The notes under the pieces: model-generated
What the model saw: only the letters and a program-made list of their open reading frames with translations
Databases searched by the model: none
Told to the model about the DNA's origin: nothing
In this document: piece after piece, positions 1 to 8,877 of the stretch
Layout: every line of letters begins with the position of its first letter
How positions within the stretch are numbered: the stretch's first letter is position 1
Source of the DNA: an uncultured Eubacteriales bacterium
GTDB taxonomy: Bacteria > Bacillota > Clostridia > Oscillospirales > Acutalibacteraceae
DNA length: 64,000 bases
Direction: 5' to 3'
NCBI GenBank assembly: GCA_934511365.1
Contig: CAKSWC010000007.1
Location: 43,094 to 107,093, forward strand
Translations under genes and position numbers: made by a program

Positions 1-2
1 TC

Positions 3-74
3 AACAAAAAGCGGATTGGTGAAGTTTATTTTTTTGTAAAACCGGGCATAAAATCAAATACGGCGTTTGCTTGA
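3..74 (+). CDS. possible C-terminal end of an upstream gene (partial)
   Basis: A frame open from the left edge runs 23 codons to TGA at 72-74 and ends in a lysine- and phenylalanine-containing tail. It could be the end of a gene lying mostly outside the window. I do not recognise it, and 23 codons is too short to be sure it is coding. Confidence 0.25.
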   Translation, partial: NKKRIGEVYFFVKPGIKSNTAFA

Positions 75-140
75 ACGCTTTGGGAATGAAAATTTTGCCG
101 CCGCAGGTTTTGAAACCGGAGTTTCCGGCCTTTTGAAAGC

Positions 141-169
141 TTGACAAAACCGCCCGCCGGGAATAAAAT
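141..169 (+). promoter_or_regulatory. sigma-A type promoter for uxaC
   Basis: TTGACA at 141-146 and TAAAAT at 164-169 are separated by 17 bases. The box pair points at the uronate isomerase gene that begins at 239 and implies a leader of about 60 nt, which contains a degenerate copy of the hairpin repeat described below. Confidence 0.7.
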
Positions 170-176
170 CAAGGTA

Positions 177-221
177 TCCGCTGATTGAGAGTATGAATCT
201 TGACAGTGGTTACATAACGCG
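177..221 (+). repeat. degenerate copy C of the intergenic hairpin repeat
   Basis: This stretch shares CCGCTGATTGA, a GAGAGT, ATCTTGAC-GTG and GTTACA with the two longer copies at 26225-26298 and 58575-58647. It lacks about 25 central bases of those copies (between the TTGAC-GTG part and the GTTACA part). Like them it lies in the same orientation immediately upstream of a start codon. Confidence 0.5.
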
Positions 222-238
222 CCAAAAGGAGTGATACG

Positions 239-1636
239 ATGAAAAAGTTTATGGGTCCGGACTTTCTTCTGAATAATGAAATTGAAAAAGAGCTTTTTGT
301 TCTTTGCGCAAAAGATAAACCGATTTTTGACTGGCACTGTCATCTGAGCGCAAAGGAGATTTTTGAAAACAAAACACCCTCTGACCTTTGTGAACTCTGG
401 CTTTCCGGCGACCATTACAAATGGCGCGCCATGCGCTCGGCCGGAATCCCGGAAGAATATATTACGGGCAGCGCAGAACCGTTTGAAAAGTTTAAAGCAT
501 ACGCAAAAACGCTCTCCCTTTCAATCGGAAATCCGCTTTATCATTGGAGCCATCTTGAGCTTCAGCGCTATTTCGGAATCGACACCCCCCTTTCACCCGA
601 AACGGCAGAGGAAATTTGGAACAAAACAAAGGAAAAAATCAGCCGCGGCGGTTTTTCTCCGCGCGAGCTTATTATCAAGTCAAATGTTTTTGCCCTTTGC
701 ACAACGGATGACCCGGCCGATTCGCTTGAATACCACAAAAAACTTATTGAAGAAAACCTTCCGTTCCGGGTTCTTCCGGCTTTCCGTCCGGATAAGGTCA
801 TCAACATTGAAACGCATGATTTTCCGGAATATCTCACTCTGCTTTCAGAAGCGGCCGGAATTGAGATTAAAACTTTTTCCGACCTTAAAGCGGCGCTTTG
901 CCTCAGGATGGACTTTTTCAAATCGCTCGGTGCGGCTGCGTCCGACCAGTCCGTTTCCTTTGTTCCTTATGCTCCGGCTCACGACGGCGAGGTTGAAAAA
1001 ATCTTTAAAAAGGCGAAAGACGGCGCTCCGCTTTCAAAAGAGGAGCTTGAAAAATATAAATTTGCCGTTCTCTGCTTCCTTGGCAGACAGTACGCGCAAA
1101 AAGGCTTTGCAATGGAGCTTCACCTCGGCGCAATGCGCAACAACAACTCACGCGCGTTTTTCTCCCTCGGCGCAGACAGCGGCTTTGACTCGATTGACGA
1201 CCCGAGGCAGGCAAGGGGACTTTCCCTTTTTCTTGACACACTCGACAAAGAGCAGCTCTTGCCGAAAACCGTCCTTTTCAATCTCAACCCAAATGACAAC
1301 GCCGTTCTCGGCTCAATGCTCGGAAACTTCCAGTCCGCCGAGGCAAAAAGCAAAATTCAGTTCGGTTCGGCGTGGTGGTTCAACGATAACATTGACGGAA
1401 TGACAGCGCAGCTCAAAACGCTTGCAAACCTTGGCGTGCTCGGCTGCTTTGTTGGAATGGTTACGGATTCGCGCTCGTTTTTGTCCTATCCGCGCCACGA
1501 ATATTTCCGCCGCATTCTCTGCCATATTATCGGCTCATGGGTGAATGACGGACTTTATCCGTTTGACGAAAAGGCACTCAAGGAAATTATCGGCGGAATC
1601 TGTTTTGAAAACGCAAAAGAATATTTTCTCGGCTGA
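239..1636 (+). CDS. uxaC: uronate (glucuronate) isomerase
   Basis: Interconverts D-glucuronate and D-fructuronate (or D-galacturonate and D-tagaturonate), the first cytoplasmic step of hexuronate breakdown. The 465-residue product has the family length and an opening typical of UxaC. An H-x-H metal motif of the amidohydrolase-like fold sits at residues 33 and 35 (DWHCHL). The ATG at 239 has a good AAAAGGAG site 8 nt upstream. No other uronate pathway gene is visible, so the rest of the pathway must lie to the left or elsewhere. An MBL-fold hydrolase gene follows after 31 bp and is probably co-transcribed. A long overlapping open frame inside this gene is a shadow. Confidence 0.95.
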   Translation: MKKFMGPDFLLNNEIEKELFVLCAKDKPIFDWHCHLSAKEIFENKTPSDLCELWLSGDHYKWRAMRSAGIPEEYITGSAEPFEKFKAYAKTLSLSIGNPLYHWSHLELQRYFGIDTPLSPETAEEIWNKTKEKISRGGFSPRELIIKSNVFALCTTDDPADSLEYHKKLIEENLPFRVLPAFRPDKVINIETHDFPEYLTLLSEAAGIEIKTFSDLKAALCLRMDFFKSLGAAASDQSVSFVPYAPAHDGEVEKIFKKAKDGAPLSKEELEKYKFAVLCFLGRQYAQKGFAMELHLGAMRNNNSRAFFSLGADSGFDSIDDPRQARGLSLFLDTLDKEQLLPKTVLFNLNPNDNAVLGSMLGNFQSAEAKSKIQFGSAWWFNDNIDGMTAQLKTLANLGVLGCFVGMVTDSRSFLSYPRHEYFRRILCHIIGSWVNDGLYPFDEKALKEIIGGICFENAKEYFLG

Positions 1637-1667
1637 CAGGAAAAAACTAAATACCGGAAGTGATGTC

Positions 1668-2456
1668 ATGAAAAATGTTTATACAACAGAAAAGATCGGC
1701 GAAAGAACCTATCGAATAGACGAATGCGGACGCGACAACTGCTACCTTTTGCTCGGCGAAAAAAGCGCCCTGCTCATTGACAGCAGCATCGGCACAGGCG
1801 ACCTCAAAGCCGTTGTCCGCTCAATCACCGATCTTCCCATTACCGTTGCGGCGACCCACGCCCACGGCGACCACACCGGAGGCGCAATTCAATTCGGCAG
1901 CGTTTGGGTACACAAGGACGAGTGCAGCCTGAAATTCAAAATGCTCAACCTCAAAAAAGTCCGCGCCGACCTCATCTCAAACCGAATGAAAAAGGAGGGC
2001 ATTGCCCCAAAAGACGTCCGCGGCGGCGTTTTCAAAACAAAGTGGCTCCCCTTTGAGGAGGGAAAAACCTTTGACCTCGGCTCAAGAACGGTCAGAACAA
2101 TTCACACTCCCGGCCACTCGCCGGGCGGAGTTGTTTTCCTTGATGAGGGCGAAAAAAAGATGTTCACCGGAGACAACGTCTGCGCCGTACTGCTCATGAA
2201 GGTCATTTATGCAACGAGCCTTGAAAAATGGATCCCCGGCGCCGAAAGAACGCTTGAGCTGTGCCGCGAGTACACCCCCTGGGGCGGCCACGCGGACGGT
2301 AGACAGAGCGCAGAGCAGATTGAAAAAATCATTGACTACGCCAAAGAAATCCTCAAAAAATATCCGCAAAACCAAAAGAGCGGAAAGGTCACCTATCCGT
2401 CCTTTTCGCCCGAGGGCTGTGTGATTTTCAATCCCGCGGCCGTTCATGAAAAATAA
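1668..2456 (+). CDS. MBL-fold metallo-hydrolase
   Basis: A 262-residue member of the metallo-beta-lactamase fold hydrolases. The zinc motif H-x-H-x-D-H is present as THAHGDH at residues 63-69, and a second metal-binding histidine occurs in TPGHSPGG. Such proteins hydrolyse thioesters, phosphodiesters or lactones; the substrate cannot be read from the sequence. The frame is open further upstream, inside uxaC, but the ATG at 1668 follows an AAGTGATGTC stretch after the uxaC stop and gives the usual family N-terminus. It lies 31 bp behind uxaC and ends in a strong terminator, so the two probably form an operon. Confidence 0.85.
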   Translation: MKNVYTTEKIGERTYRIDECGRDNCYLLLGEKSALLIDSSIGTGDLKAVVRSITDLPITVAATHAHGDHTGGAIQFGSVWVHKDECSLKFKMLNLKKVRADLISNRMKKEGIAPKDVRGGVFKTKWLPFEEGKTFDLGSRTVRTIHTPGHSPGGVVFLDEGEKKMFTGDNVCAVLLMKVIYATSLEKWIPGAERTLELCREYTPWGGHADGRQSAEQIEKIIDYAKEILKKYPQNQKSGKVTYPSFSPEGCVIFNPAAVHEK

Positions 2457-2465
2457 ATTCGGAAT

Positions 2466-2517
2466 ACGCTGTGGAATTCGAGATTATCAACACATTCCAC
2501 AGCGTTGTCTGTTTTTT
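2466..2517 (+). terminator. intrinsic terminator after the MBL hydrolase
   Basis: A perfect 12-bp stem (2466-2477 with 2494-2505, ACGCTGTGGAAT and its complement) is followed within a few bases by TTTTTT at 2512-2517. Confidence 0.85.
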
Positions 2518-2622
2518 AAATAAATATTAATTCTGAGTTAATACATTTTTTATTGAAATCCCCTATGTGAATTATAAAATCGTTCATTGGAACAGTTATA
2601 ATTTATATGGGGGTTTTGTTTT

Positions 2623-4056
2623 ATGATTTTTGAAAAGGAAAAACTTGTTTCAAAAGAAGAAGTCCTTTCCGGCGTTGAAAAAATGAACTCGTTCGGCGTC
2701 CGGACAACAGGCTCCGGCGCTCAGCGCGACTTTGTTTCATATCTCAAGAGTGAGGTTGAAAAAATGGGGCTTTCAACCTACAGCGACCTTTACTGCTTCA
2801 ACAGATGGAAGGAAACTTCAAACTCCATCACCCTCCATAAATTTGGCGAGGACGAAAAAATTGAGGTTTCCTCTGCGTGGCCGTACTCGGGAGAGACCGG
2901 CCCCCTCGGCGTTACGGCAGAGGTTGTTGAAATCTTTGGAAAGCACTTCAACTATCTTCCGGCCGCGGGAAAAATTGCCCTCGTCAAAGTTCATGACCTT
3001 GGAAAAATTCCGAGCGGAATTGCGTTCAACCAAAGAGGGTCATATCCGGCCGGTCTCAATGTTCCGGCCTATTACAAAGGACCGGTTGCAACCTCCTTTG
3101 TGAATGTTCCCTTTCTCGAAGCCGCAAAGCTTGCCGGAGTTAAGGCGGTCATCTGCATCTGGGAGGGAATGTCAGAGGGAATGGTCAAGGGTCAGTATCT
3201 TCCGTTCATTCTGCCCTATCAGGGCATCCCCTGCCTCTGGGTCTGCGAAAAAGAGGGCGAAAAGCTCCTTTCCGCCGCGAAGAACAAGGATAAGGTCACT
3301 CTTGTTCTTGAGGCTAAAAGGGAAAAGATGGCGAATTCCGAATCGTTTTATACCGTCCTCAAGGGAAAAAGAACGGACGAAGCCATCATTGTTAACACCC
3401 ACACCGACGGCGTCAACTGCGTTGAGGAAAACGGCGCGATTGCAATGCTTGCAATGATGAAATATCTCAAGCAGTGCGAACTTGAAAGAAGCATCATTTT
3501 TGTTTTTGTTACCGGCCACTTCCGCCTTCCCGCGTTCAAGCAGAACGACATTCAGGCCTCCTCAAAATGGCTGAAAAACCACCGCGACCTTTGGGACGGA
3601 AAGGACGGCCACATCAAGGCAGTTGCCGGCGTTGCGGTTGAGCACCTCGGCGCAACGGAATGGAAAGACGTTGACGGCGTATATCAAAAGACGAACGACG
3701 TTGACATTGAACTTGCCTATACCGGCAACAAAACGATGGACGATATATATTATAAGTCGCTTGAGGGAAGAACCCTTGTCAGAACAATCACGCTCAAGGG
3801 CCACAACATTCTCCATTTCGGCGAGGGTCAGCCGCTGAGGAATGTCGGCATTCCTCAAATCGGCTTTGTTCCGGCTCCGGACTACCTCACCGCCGTGAGC
3901 GAGACGGACGAAATGGACAAATTCAGCATTGACCTTATGTATGAGCAGCTTCAATCTTTCATCAAGATGGTGCTCCTCATTGACGAAACGCCAACAAATC
4001 AGCTCGGCTCGCCCGACCCGTACACTTTCCTTATCGGTTCGGTCAAAGGAAACTGA
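2623..4056 (+). CDS. M28-like metallopeptidase family protein
   Basis: The 477-residue product resembles zinc-dependent M28-type aminopeptidases with an inserted protease-associated-like domain. The metal motif appears as NTHTDGVN near residues 256-263, followed by an E-E-N-G-A stretch typical of the family. No signal peptide is visible, so a cytoplasmic role is likely. Exact substrate unknown. The ATG at 2623 lies behind GGGGG, a weak site; -10-like TATAAT sequences occur at 2597-2602 but no convincing -35 partner. The gene stands alone between two terminators. Confidence 0.75.
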   Translation: MIFEKEKLVSKEEVLSGVEKMNSFGVRTTGSGAQRDFVSYLKSEVEKMGLSTYSDLYCFNRWKETSNSITLHKFGEDEKIEVSSAWPYSGETGPLGVTAEVVEIFGKHFNYLPAAGKIALVKVHDLGKIPSGIAFNQRGSYPAGLNVPAYYKGPVATSFVNVPFLEAAKLAGVKAVICIWEGMSEGMVKGQYLPFILPYQGIPCLWVCEKEGEKLLSAAKNKDKVTLVLEAKREKMANSESFYTVLKGKRTDEAIIVNTHTDGVNCVEENGAIAMLAMMKYLKQCELERSIIFVFVTGHFRLPAFKQNDIQASSKWLKNHRDLWDGKDGHIKAVAGVAVEHLGATEWKDVDGVYQKTNDVDIELAYTGNKTMDDIYYKSLEGRTLVRTITLKGHNILHFGEGQPLRNVGIPQIGFVPAPDYLTAVSETDEMDKFSIDLMYEQLQSFIKMVLLIDETPTNQLGSPDPYTFLIGSVKGN

Positions 4057-4063
4057 AAAACAA

Positions 4064-4111
4064 CCGAAAAAACAAAGCCGTCCAAGAAAAAGGACAGCTT
4101 TGTTTTTTCGG
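4064..4111. terminator. bidirectional terminator between convergent genes
   Basis: A long near-perfect inverted repeat (4064-4083 with 4092-4111, CCGAAAAAACAAAGC and complement) carries A and T tracts inside its arms. It lies between the + strand peptidase gene and the - strand ABC transporter gene and could serve both. Confidence 0.75.
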
Positions 4112-4196
4112 CTTTTTCACTTTTTTACCGGATAGAAAACCCCGGTTACAAATTCGTCCGGCCTCTTTCTTCTTTGCCGCCAAGAGCAAGCTCCGG

Positions 4197-6128
4197 TCAT
4201 TCAAGCTCAAACGCGCCGGTGTAAAGTTTGCAGTAAACGCCCTTTTGCGCAATGAGCTTTTCGTGGTTTCCGCGTTCGATTATCCGTCCGTGGTCAAGAA
4301 CCATGATAACGTCTGAATTCCGGACGGTTGAAAGCCGGTGCGCAATGACGAACACCGTTCTTCCGTGCATCAGCGCGTCCATTCCGCTTTGAACAAGGGC
4401 TTCCGTCCTTGTGTCGATTGAGGAGGTTGCCTCGTCAAGGATCATTACCGGAGGATCGGCAACGGCGGCGCGCGCTATTGAAAGCAACTGGCGCTGACCT
4501 TGCGAAAGATTTGCTCCGTTTCCGGTGAGCATTGTGTTGTAGCCATCCGGAAGGCGCTTTATGAAGCCTTCGGCGTTTGCAAGCTTTGCTGCGTTATAGA
4601 CCTGTTCGTCCGTTGAGGAAAGGTTTCCGTAGCGGATATTCTCCATAACGGTTCCCGTGAAGAGGTTCGTATCCTGAAGAACAATTCCGAGTGAGCGGCG
4701 CAGGTCGCTCTTTTTGATTTTGTTGATGTTTATTCCGTCATAGCGAATCTTTCCGTCCGCAATGTCATAAAAGCGGTTGATGAGGTTCGTTATTGTTGTT
4801 TTTCCTGCGCCCGTTGCGCCAACAAAGGCAACCTTTTGTCCCGGTTCGGCGTAAAGGGTGATGCCATGAAGAACGTCCTTGCCTTCTTCATAGGCAAAGT
4901 CAACGTCATAAAACCTGACCTCGCCTTTGAGCTCGGTATAGGTCACGCTGCCGTCCGAATGGGGGTGCTTCCACGCCCAAAGGCCGGTTCTTTTTTTGCT
5001 TTCCGTGAAAAATCCGTCCTTATCCTTTGCGGCGTTGACAAGGGTAACATAGCCCTCGTCCGTTTCCTCCTTTTCGTCAAGCAGGTCAAAAACTCTTTCC
5101 GCTCCGGCAAGAGCCATGACAACGGCGTTGAGCTGCTGCGAAAGCTGGTTTATTGGCATCACAAAGCTTTTTGAAAGCTGCATGAACGAGGCGACCGCAG
5201 CGAACGTGAGCCCGCCGACGCCTCCAACGCACAGCAGTCCGCCGAGCACCGCAACAAGAACATACTGCAAATGGCCGAGGTTATTGTTGATGGGGCCAAT
5301 GACGTTTGCAAACTTGTTTGCGTTATAGGCGTTTTCAAAAAGCTCGCCGTTCTTTTTGTCAAAGTCCTCTTTGGTTTTTTCCTCGTGGCAAAAGACCTTG
5401 ATGACCTTTTGGCCGTTTATCATTTCTTCAATATAGCCGTTGACATCGCCGAGGGAGGTCTGCTGGCGGACAAAGAACTTTCCGCTGCGCGAGGCAACCT
5501 TTCCGGTGATGAAAAGCATTAAGGCAACGCTGACAACAACAAACGCCGTCAGATGCCAGCTGAGCGAACACATTGCGGCAAAAACCGCAACAACCGTGAC
5601 CGCGGAGGACATTGTTTGCGGAACGGTTTGAGAAATCATCTGGCGCAGAGTGTCCGCATCGTTCGTATAGCGGCTCATGATATCGCCGTGGGTATTGGTG
5701 TCAAAATACTTGATGGGCAAGGACTGCATATGGGAGAACATATCGTCTCTGATGGTTCTCAAAACGCCTTGGGAAACAACCGCCATGACTCTGTTCTGGA
5801 TATACACGGCAACTATTCCGGCAAGGAAAATGAGCGCCATTTTGACTATTGCACCAAGAAGCGGCATGAAGTCCTTTGTTTCGGCTTTCAGCAAAGGCTC
5901 AATGTAATCACCTATGAGAGTCTTGATGAAAAGAGAAGAGGAAACATTCGCCGCCGCAGTAATGATTATGCAGATTATGACAACAAAAAGCTTCAGCTTG
6001 TTGCCGCTCACAATATATTTCATCAGGCGTTTTGCCGTTCCCTTTTTAACCTTTTTCTTCGGCATTCCCCGCGCGTTCATCGGACCTCTCGGTCCGGCCG
6101 GTACTCTTGCAACTCTTTCGTTTGCCAT
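4197..6128 (-). CDS. ABC exporter, fused permease and ATPase (second half-subunit)
   Basis: A 643-residue half-transporter of the ABCB/MsbA-like multidrug type. The N-terminal ~350 residues hold the six-helix membrane domain; the C-terminal part is the ATPase with Walker A GATGAGKTT, signature LSQGQRQ and Walker B VMILDEATSSID. The extra ~40 N-terminal residues are basic and cytoplasmic. The start codon overlaps the stop of the preceding ABC gene by one base (TAATG), indicating translational coupling. Together the two proteins very probably form a heterodimeric exporter controlled by the MarR protein encoded first in the operon. The exported substrate is unknown; drugs or lipids are usual. 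Confidence 0.92.
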   Translation of the reverse strand: MANERVARVPAGPRGPMNARGMPKKKVKKGTAKRLMKYIVSGNKLKLFVVIICIIITAAANVSSSLFIKTLIGDYIEPLLKAETKDFMPLLGAIVKMALIFLAGIVAVYIQNRVMAVVSQGVLRTIRDDMFSHMQSLPIKYFDTNTHGDIMSRYTNDADTLRQMISQTVPQTMSSAVTVVAVFAAMCSLSWHLTAFVVVSVALMLFITGKVASRSGKFFVRQQTSLGDVNGYIEEMINGQKVIKVFCHEEKTKEDFDKKNGELFENAYNANKFANVIGPINNNLGHLQYVLVAVLGGLLCVGGVGGLTFAAVASFMQLSKSFVMPINQLSQQLNAVVMALAGAERVFDLLDEKEETDEGYVTLVNAAKDKDGFFTESKKRTGLWAWKHPHSDGSVTYTELKGEVRFYDVDFAYEEGKDVLHGITLYAEPGQKVAFVGATGAGKTTITNLINRFYDIADGKIRYDGININKIKKSDLRRSLGIVLQDTNLFTGTVMENIRYGNLSSTDEQVYNAAKLANAEGFIKRLPDGYNTMLTGNGANLSQGQRQLLSIARAAVADPPVMILDEATSSIDTRTEALVQSGMDALMHGRTVFVIAHRLSTVRNSDVIMVLDHGRIIERGNHEKLIAQKGVYCKLYTGAFELE

Positions 6129-7873
6129 TACGCTTTTCCTCCTTTCGTCTGTGAGTTATAGACCTCGGTGTATATCGGGTCGCGGCCGAGGAGTTCCCCG
6201 TGCGTTCCGATGTTTTCAATCTCTCCGTTGTCAAGAACAATAATTTTGTCTGCGCGTTCAATCGAGGATACGCGCTGGGCGATAATGATTTTTGTGGTTT
6301 CCGGAATATATGAAGCAAAGCCTTTTTGAATCAGCGCGTCAGTCTGTGTGTCAACCGCGCTTGTTGAATCGTCAAGAATAAGAATTTTGGGCTTTTTGAG
6401 CAGTGAGCGCGCAATGCAGATCCGCTGCTTCTGTCCGCCGGAGACGTTCGTTCCGCCCTGCTCGATATATGTGTCATAGCCGTCCTCAAAGGTTTTGATG
6501 AACGAGTCCGCCTGGGCGAGTCTGCACGCCTCTTCCATCTCCTCATCGGTGGCGTCCGGATTGCCCCAGCGCAGGTTATCCTTAATTGTTCCGGAGAAAA
6601 GAACATTTTTTTGGAGCACCATTGCAACATTTTCGCGCAGGATATCAAGGTCATAATCTCTGACGTCAACTCCGCCGACCTTAACCGAACCGGTCGTTAC
6701 GTCATAAAGCCGCGCAATGAGCTGAACAAGGGTTGATTTTGAAGAACCGGTTGAGCCGATGATTCCAACGGTTTCGCCGGAGTTTATTTTGAAGGAGGCA
6801 TTCTTCAGGCAGAGCTTGTTTTCATCGTTTTTATAGCTGAAGCCGACGTTTTTGAACTCAACCGAACCGTCCTTGACCTGCATTACGGGATGTTCCGGAT
6901 TTTTGAGGCTGCTTTCTTCGGCAAGTACCTGTGAAATACGCTCGGCAGAAGCGCGCGACATTGTTATCATTACAAAAATCATTGAAAGCATCATGAGGTT
7001 CATCAGAATCTGCATGGCATAGGTCATGAGGATAACAAGGTCGCCGGTTGTGAAGCCGTTTTCCGGAACATTGCCTGAGGCAACAATGAGCTTTGCGCCG
7101 AACCACGAGATGAGGAGCATTGTTGTGTATGCGGACATCTGCATCAGTGGTGCGTTGAGCGCAAGCAGCTTTTCCGCAGAAACAAAGTCTTTATAAATGC
7201 TTCCGGAAACGGTTTTGAATTTTTCCTTTTCGTGCTCCTCGCGGACAAAGGACTTCACAACGCGGATTCCGTGGAGATTCTCCGAAACAATGGTGTTGAG
7301 CTTGTCATATGTTTTGAAAACGCGCTCAAAAATCGGATATGCATTTTTAACAATTCCGTAAAGTCCAAGAGCCAAAAGCGGAAGTATGCAGGCAAAAATC
7401 AGCGAGAGGCGCAGACTTATGCGTATCGCCATAATGAGCGAAAATACAATCATCATCGGCGAACGCACCGCAATGCGGATTATCATCTGATATGCGTTCT
7501 GCATATTTGTAACGTCCGTTGTGAGTCTTGTAACAAGGCTTGAAACGGAGAATTTGTCAATGTTAGCGAAAGAGAACGACTGAACGGAGTGGAACATATC
7601 GTGGCGCAGGTTTTTTGAAAAACCCGCCGAAGCGTATGCGGCGTATTTTCCGGCGAGCGTGCCGAAAAGAAGCGACATTACGCAGAAAAGGGCGAGCATT
7701 ACCCCAACCTTAATGATGTAATTCATGTTTCCCATGTTCACGCCGTAATCGAGCATTTTTCCCATGTAATACGGAATAACAACCTCCATCACAACCTCAA
7801 GAGAAACAAAAAGCGGAGTCAGGAGCGAGGCTTTTTTATATTCACGGATGCATTTTGAAAGTCTTTTAATCAT
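6128..7873 (-). CDS. ABC exporter, fused permease and ATPase (first half-subunit)
   Basis: A 581-residue half-transporter with an N-terminal six-helix domain and a C-terminal ATPase: Walker A GSTGSSKSTL, signature VSGGQKQR and Walker B ILILDDSTSAVD. The Walker B region ends DDS rather than DEA: the usual catalytic glutamate is aspartate. That is the pattern of the degenerate half in heterodimeric exporters, whereas the partner gene has DEA. The start at 7873 is preferred over an upstream in-frame start because GAGGAGGAC lies 7 nt before it; this start overlaps the marR stop by 8 bases. Confidence 0.9.
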   Translation of the reverse strand: MIKRLSKCIREYKKASLLTPLFVSLEVVMEVVIPYYMGKMLDYGVNMGNMNYIIKVGVMLALFCVMSLLFGTLAGKYAAYASAGFSKNLRHDMFHSVQSFSFANIDKFSVSSLVTRLTTDVTNMQNAYQMIIRIAVRSPMMIVFSLIMAIRISLRLSLIFACILPLLALGLYGIVKNAYPIFERVFKTYDKLNTIVSENLHGIRVVKSFVREEHEKEKFKTVSGSIYKDFVSAEKLLALNAPLMQMSAYTTMLLISWFGAKLIVASGNVPENGFTTGDLVILMTYAMQILMNLMMLSMIFVMITMSRASAERISQVLAEESSLKNPEHPVMQVKDGSVEFKNVGFSYKNDENKLCLKNASFKINSGETVGIIGSTGSSKSTLVQLIARLYDVTTGSVKVGGVDVRDYDLDILRENVAMVLQKNVLFSGTIKDNLRWGNPDATDEEMEEACRLAQADSFIKTFEDGYDTYIEQGGTNVSGGQKQRICIARSLLKKPKILILDDSTSAVDTQTDALIQKGFASYIPETTKIIIAQRVSSIERADKIIVLDNGEIENIGTHGELLGRDPIYTEVYNSQTKGGKA

Positions 7874-8318
7874 CGGCACTGTCCTCCTCGATATTATTTC
7901 TGATTTTTGAAAGAACGGTAAAAAATGTTTCAAGTTCCTCGGCGCTGATATCCTTTGAAAGCTTTTTTTCAAGCTGTTCAAACTTATCCTCAAGCGTTTT
8001 TTGAATTTCAATCGCCTTATCGGTCAAAACAATTTTTTTGAGCCTTGCGTCATAGTCAACACCAATGCGCCTTATTATTCCGTTCTTTTCCATCCGTTTG
8101 AGCATTTCCGTTGCGCTTGAACGGCGAACATCGCACTGTTTTTCAAAATCGCGCTGAAAAATGTCGCGGCCGCGGTTATGATAAAAATAGCCAATCGCCC
8201 AGCCGTGAGCGCCGGTCAGCTTTTCAAACTGCGCCTTGTCGGTATTATGGTCAAAATATCGCTTGACAAGTCTTGTGCACTTATTCATCTCAAAAAAGAT
8301 ATACTTGTTTTCCTCCAA
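7866..8318 (-). CDS. MarR-family transcriptional regulator
   Basis: A 150-residue winged-helix protein of the MarR family. The recognition region includes RRSSATEMLKRMEKNGII and the wing DARLKKIVLTDKA, both typical. It heads an operon with two ABC exporter halves, an arrangement common for drug- or stress-responsive efflux. Its promoter is a perfect sigma-A consensus, and several CTAAC/GTTAG palindromes lie just downstream of the -10 box, so autorepression relieved by a small ligand is the likely control. The ATG follows AAAGGAGGTGCC. Confidence 0.92.
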   Translation of the reverse strand: MEENKYIFFEMNKCTRLVKRYFDHNTDKAQFEKLTGAHGWAIGYFYHNRGRDIFQRDFEKQCDVRRSSATEMLKRMEKNGIIRRIGVDYDARLKKIVLTDKAIEIQKTLEDKFEQLEKKLSKDISAEELETFFTVLSKIRNNIEEDSADD

Positions 8319-8365
8319 GACGGCACCTCCTTTATAATTAATGTTAGTTTTCTTACTGTCAGTAG

Positions 8366-8401
8366 GCTAACTGTTAGCATTCTAATTGTTAGCGTTCTAA
8401 C
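8366..8401 (-). promoter_or_regulatory. candidate MarR operators in the marR-ABC leader
   Basis: GCTAACTGTTAGC at 8366-8378 is a perfect 6-1-6 palindrome. CTAATTGTTAG (8382-8392) and GTTAGCGTTCTAAC (8388-8401) repeat the same half-sites. They cover the first ~40 transcribed bases of the operon, a position suited to autorepression. Confidence 0.7.
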
Positions 8402-8410
8402 ATTTTATGC

Positions 8411-8439
8411 ATTATAAATCAGTTTTATTCGTTTGTCAA
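8411..8439 (-). promoter_or_regulatory. perfect consensus promoter of marR-ABC operon
   Basis: Read on the minus strand, TTGACA (8434-8439) and TATAAT (8411-8416) are separated by exactly 17 bases. Confidence 0.9.
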
Positions 8440-8450
8440 GGGAAAAGGAG

Positions 8451-8480
8451 AAAAAAACAAAGCCGCCAGACGGCGGCTTT
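8451..8480 (-). terminator. terminator of the small secreted peptide gene
   Basis: On the minus strand a 9-bp stem AAAGCCGCC/GGCGGCTTT (8472-8480 with 8459-8467) is followed, after one G, by seven T (8451-8457). It lies directly upstream of the marR promoter and insulates it. Confidence 0.85.
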
Positions 8481-8499
8481 GCTGAAACTTTTGGTGATA

Positions 8500-8772
8500 T
8501 CAGGAAAAGAACTGATAGCTCGGCTTGCTCGGGATGTCCGGAGCGGGCTTTCCGAGGAAAATGTCATAGAAGATATACTTGATGAAAGCTCCGATAGATT
8601 TCCAAAAATTAACAAACAACTCAAAGAAGCTTGTGTGCTTGTGTTCTTCCTCCGAGTCATCAACGGCAGCGGTTGTTCCCTCGGCAAAAACACTGAATAC
8701 TCCGGCAAAGGCCGAGAGTGAAAGGGTGAGCACAAGAACGATTGAAATGAGTTTTTTAAGCGTTTTGTTCAT
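8500..8772 (-). CDS. small secreted protein with amphipathic C-terminal helix
   Basis: A 90-residue product with a clear signal peptide (lysines at 5-7, hydrophobic core, cleavage probably near A-E at residues 30-31). A short acidic/His stretch follows, then a segment rich in regularly spaced aromatics (SFFELFVNFWKSIGAFIKY) predicted to be an amphipathic helix, and a Pro/Ser tail. I do not recognise a family. The chosen ATG has AAGGAGG 7 nt upstream. It has its own promoter and terminator, so it is a single-gene unit. The helix resembles segments of other secreted proteins in this window and may bind a membrane surface. Confidence 0.75.
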   Translation of the reverse strand: MNKTLKKLISIVLVLTLSLSAFAGVFSVFAEGTTAAVDDSEEEHKHTSFFELFVNFWKSIGAFIKYIFYDIFLGKPAPDIPSKPSYQFFS

Positions 8773-8808
8773 ATGTATCCTCCTTATAGTATTACAAGAC
8801 TTATTATC

Positions 8809-8837
8809 ATTATAATCATAAAGCCGGAGCAAGTCAA
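8809..8837 (-). promoter_or_regulatory. promoter of the small secreted protein gene
   Basis: On the minus strand TTGACT (8832-8837) and TATAAT (8809-8814) are 17 bases apart, about 35 bases upstream of the ATG. Confidence 0.8.
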
Positions 8838-8877
8838 GATTCTTTAACAACTTTTCAATTATCCGGCAAAACTTTGT

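Noticed and set aside
363..1403. Long + strand open frame (346 codons) inside uxaC
   Set aside because: It lies wholly within a clear uxaC in another frame, is abnormally rich in Arg/Ser/Pro/Lys as expected of a shifted frame, and has no ribosome binding site.
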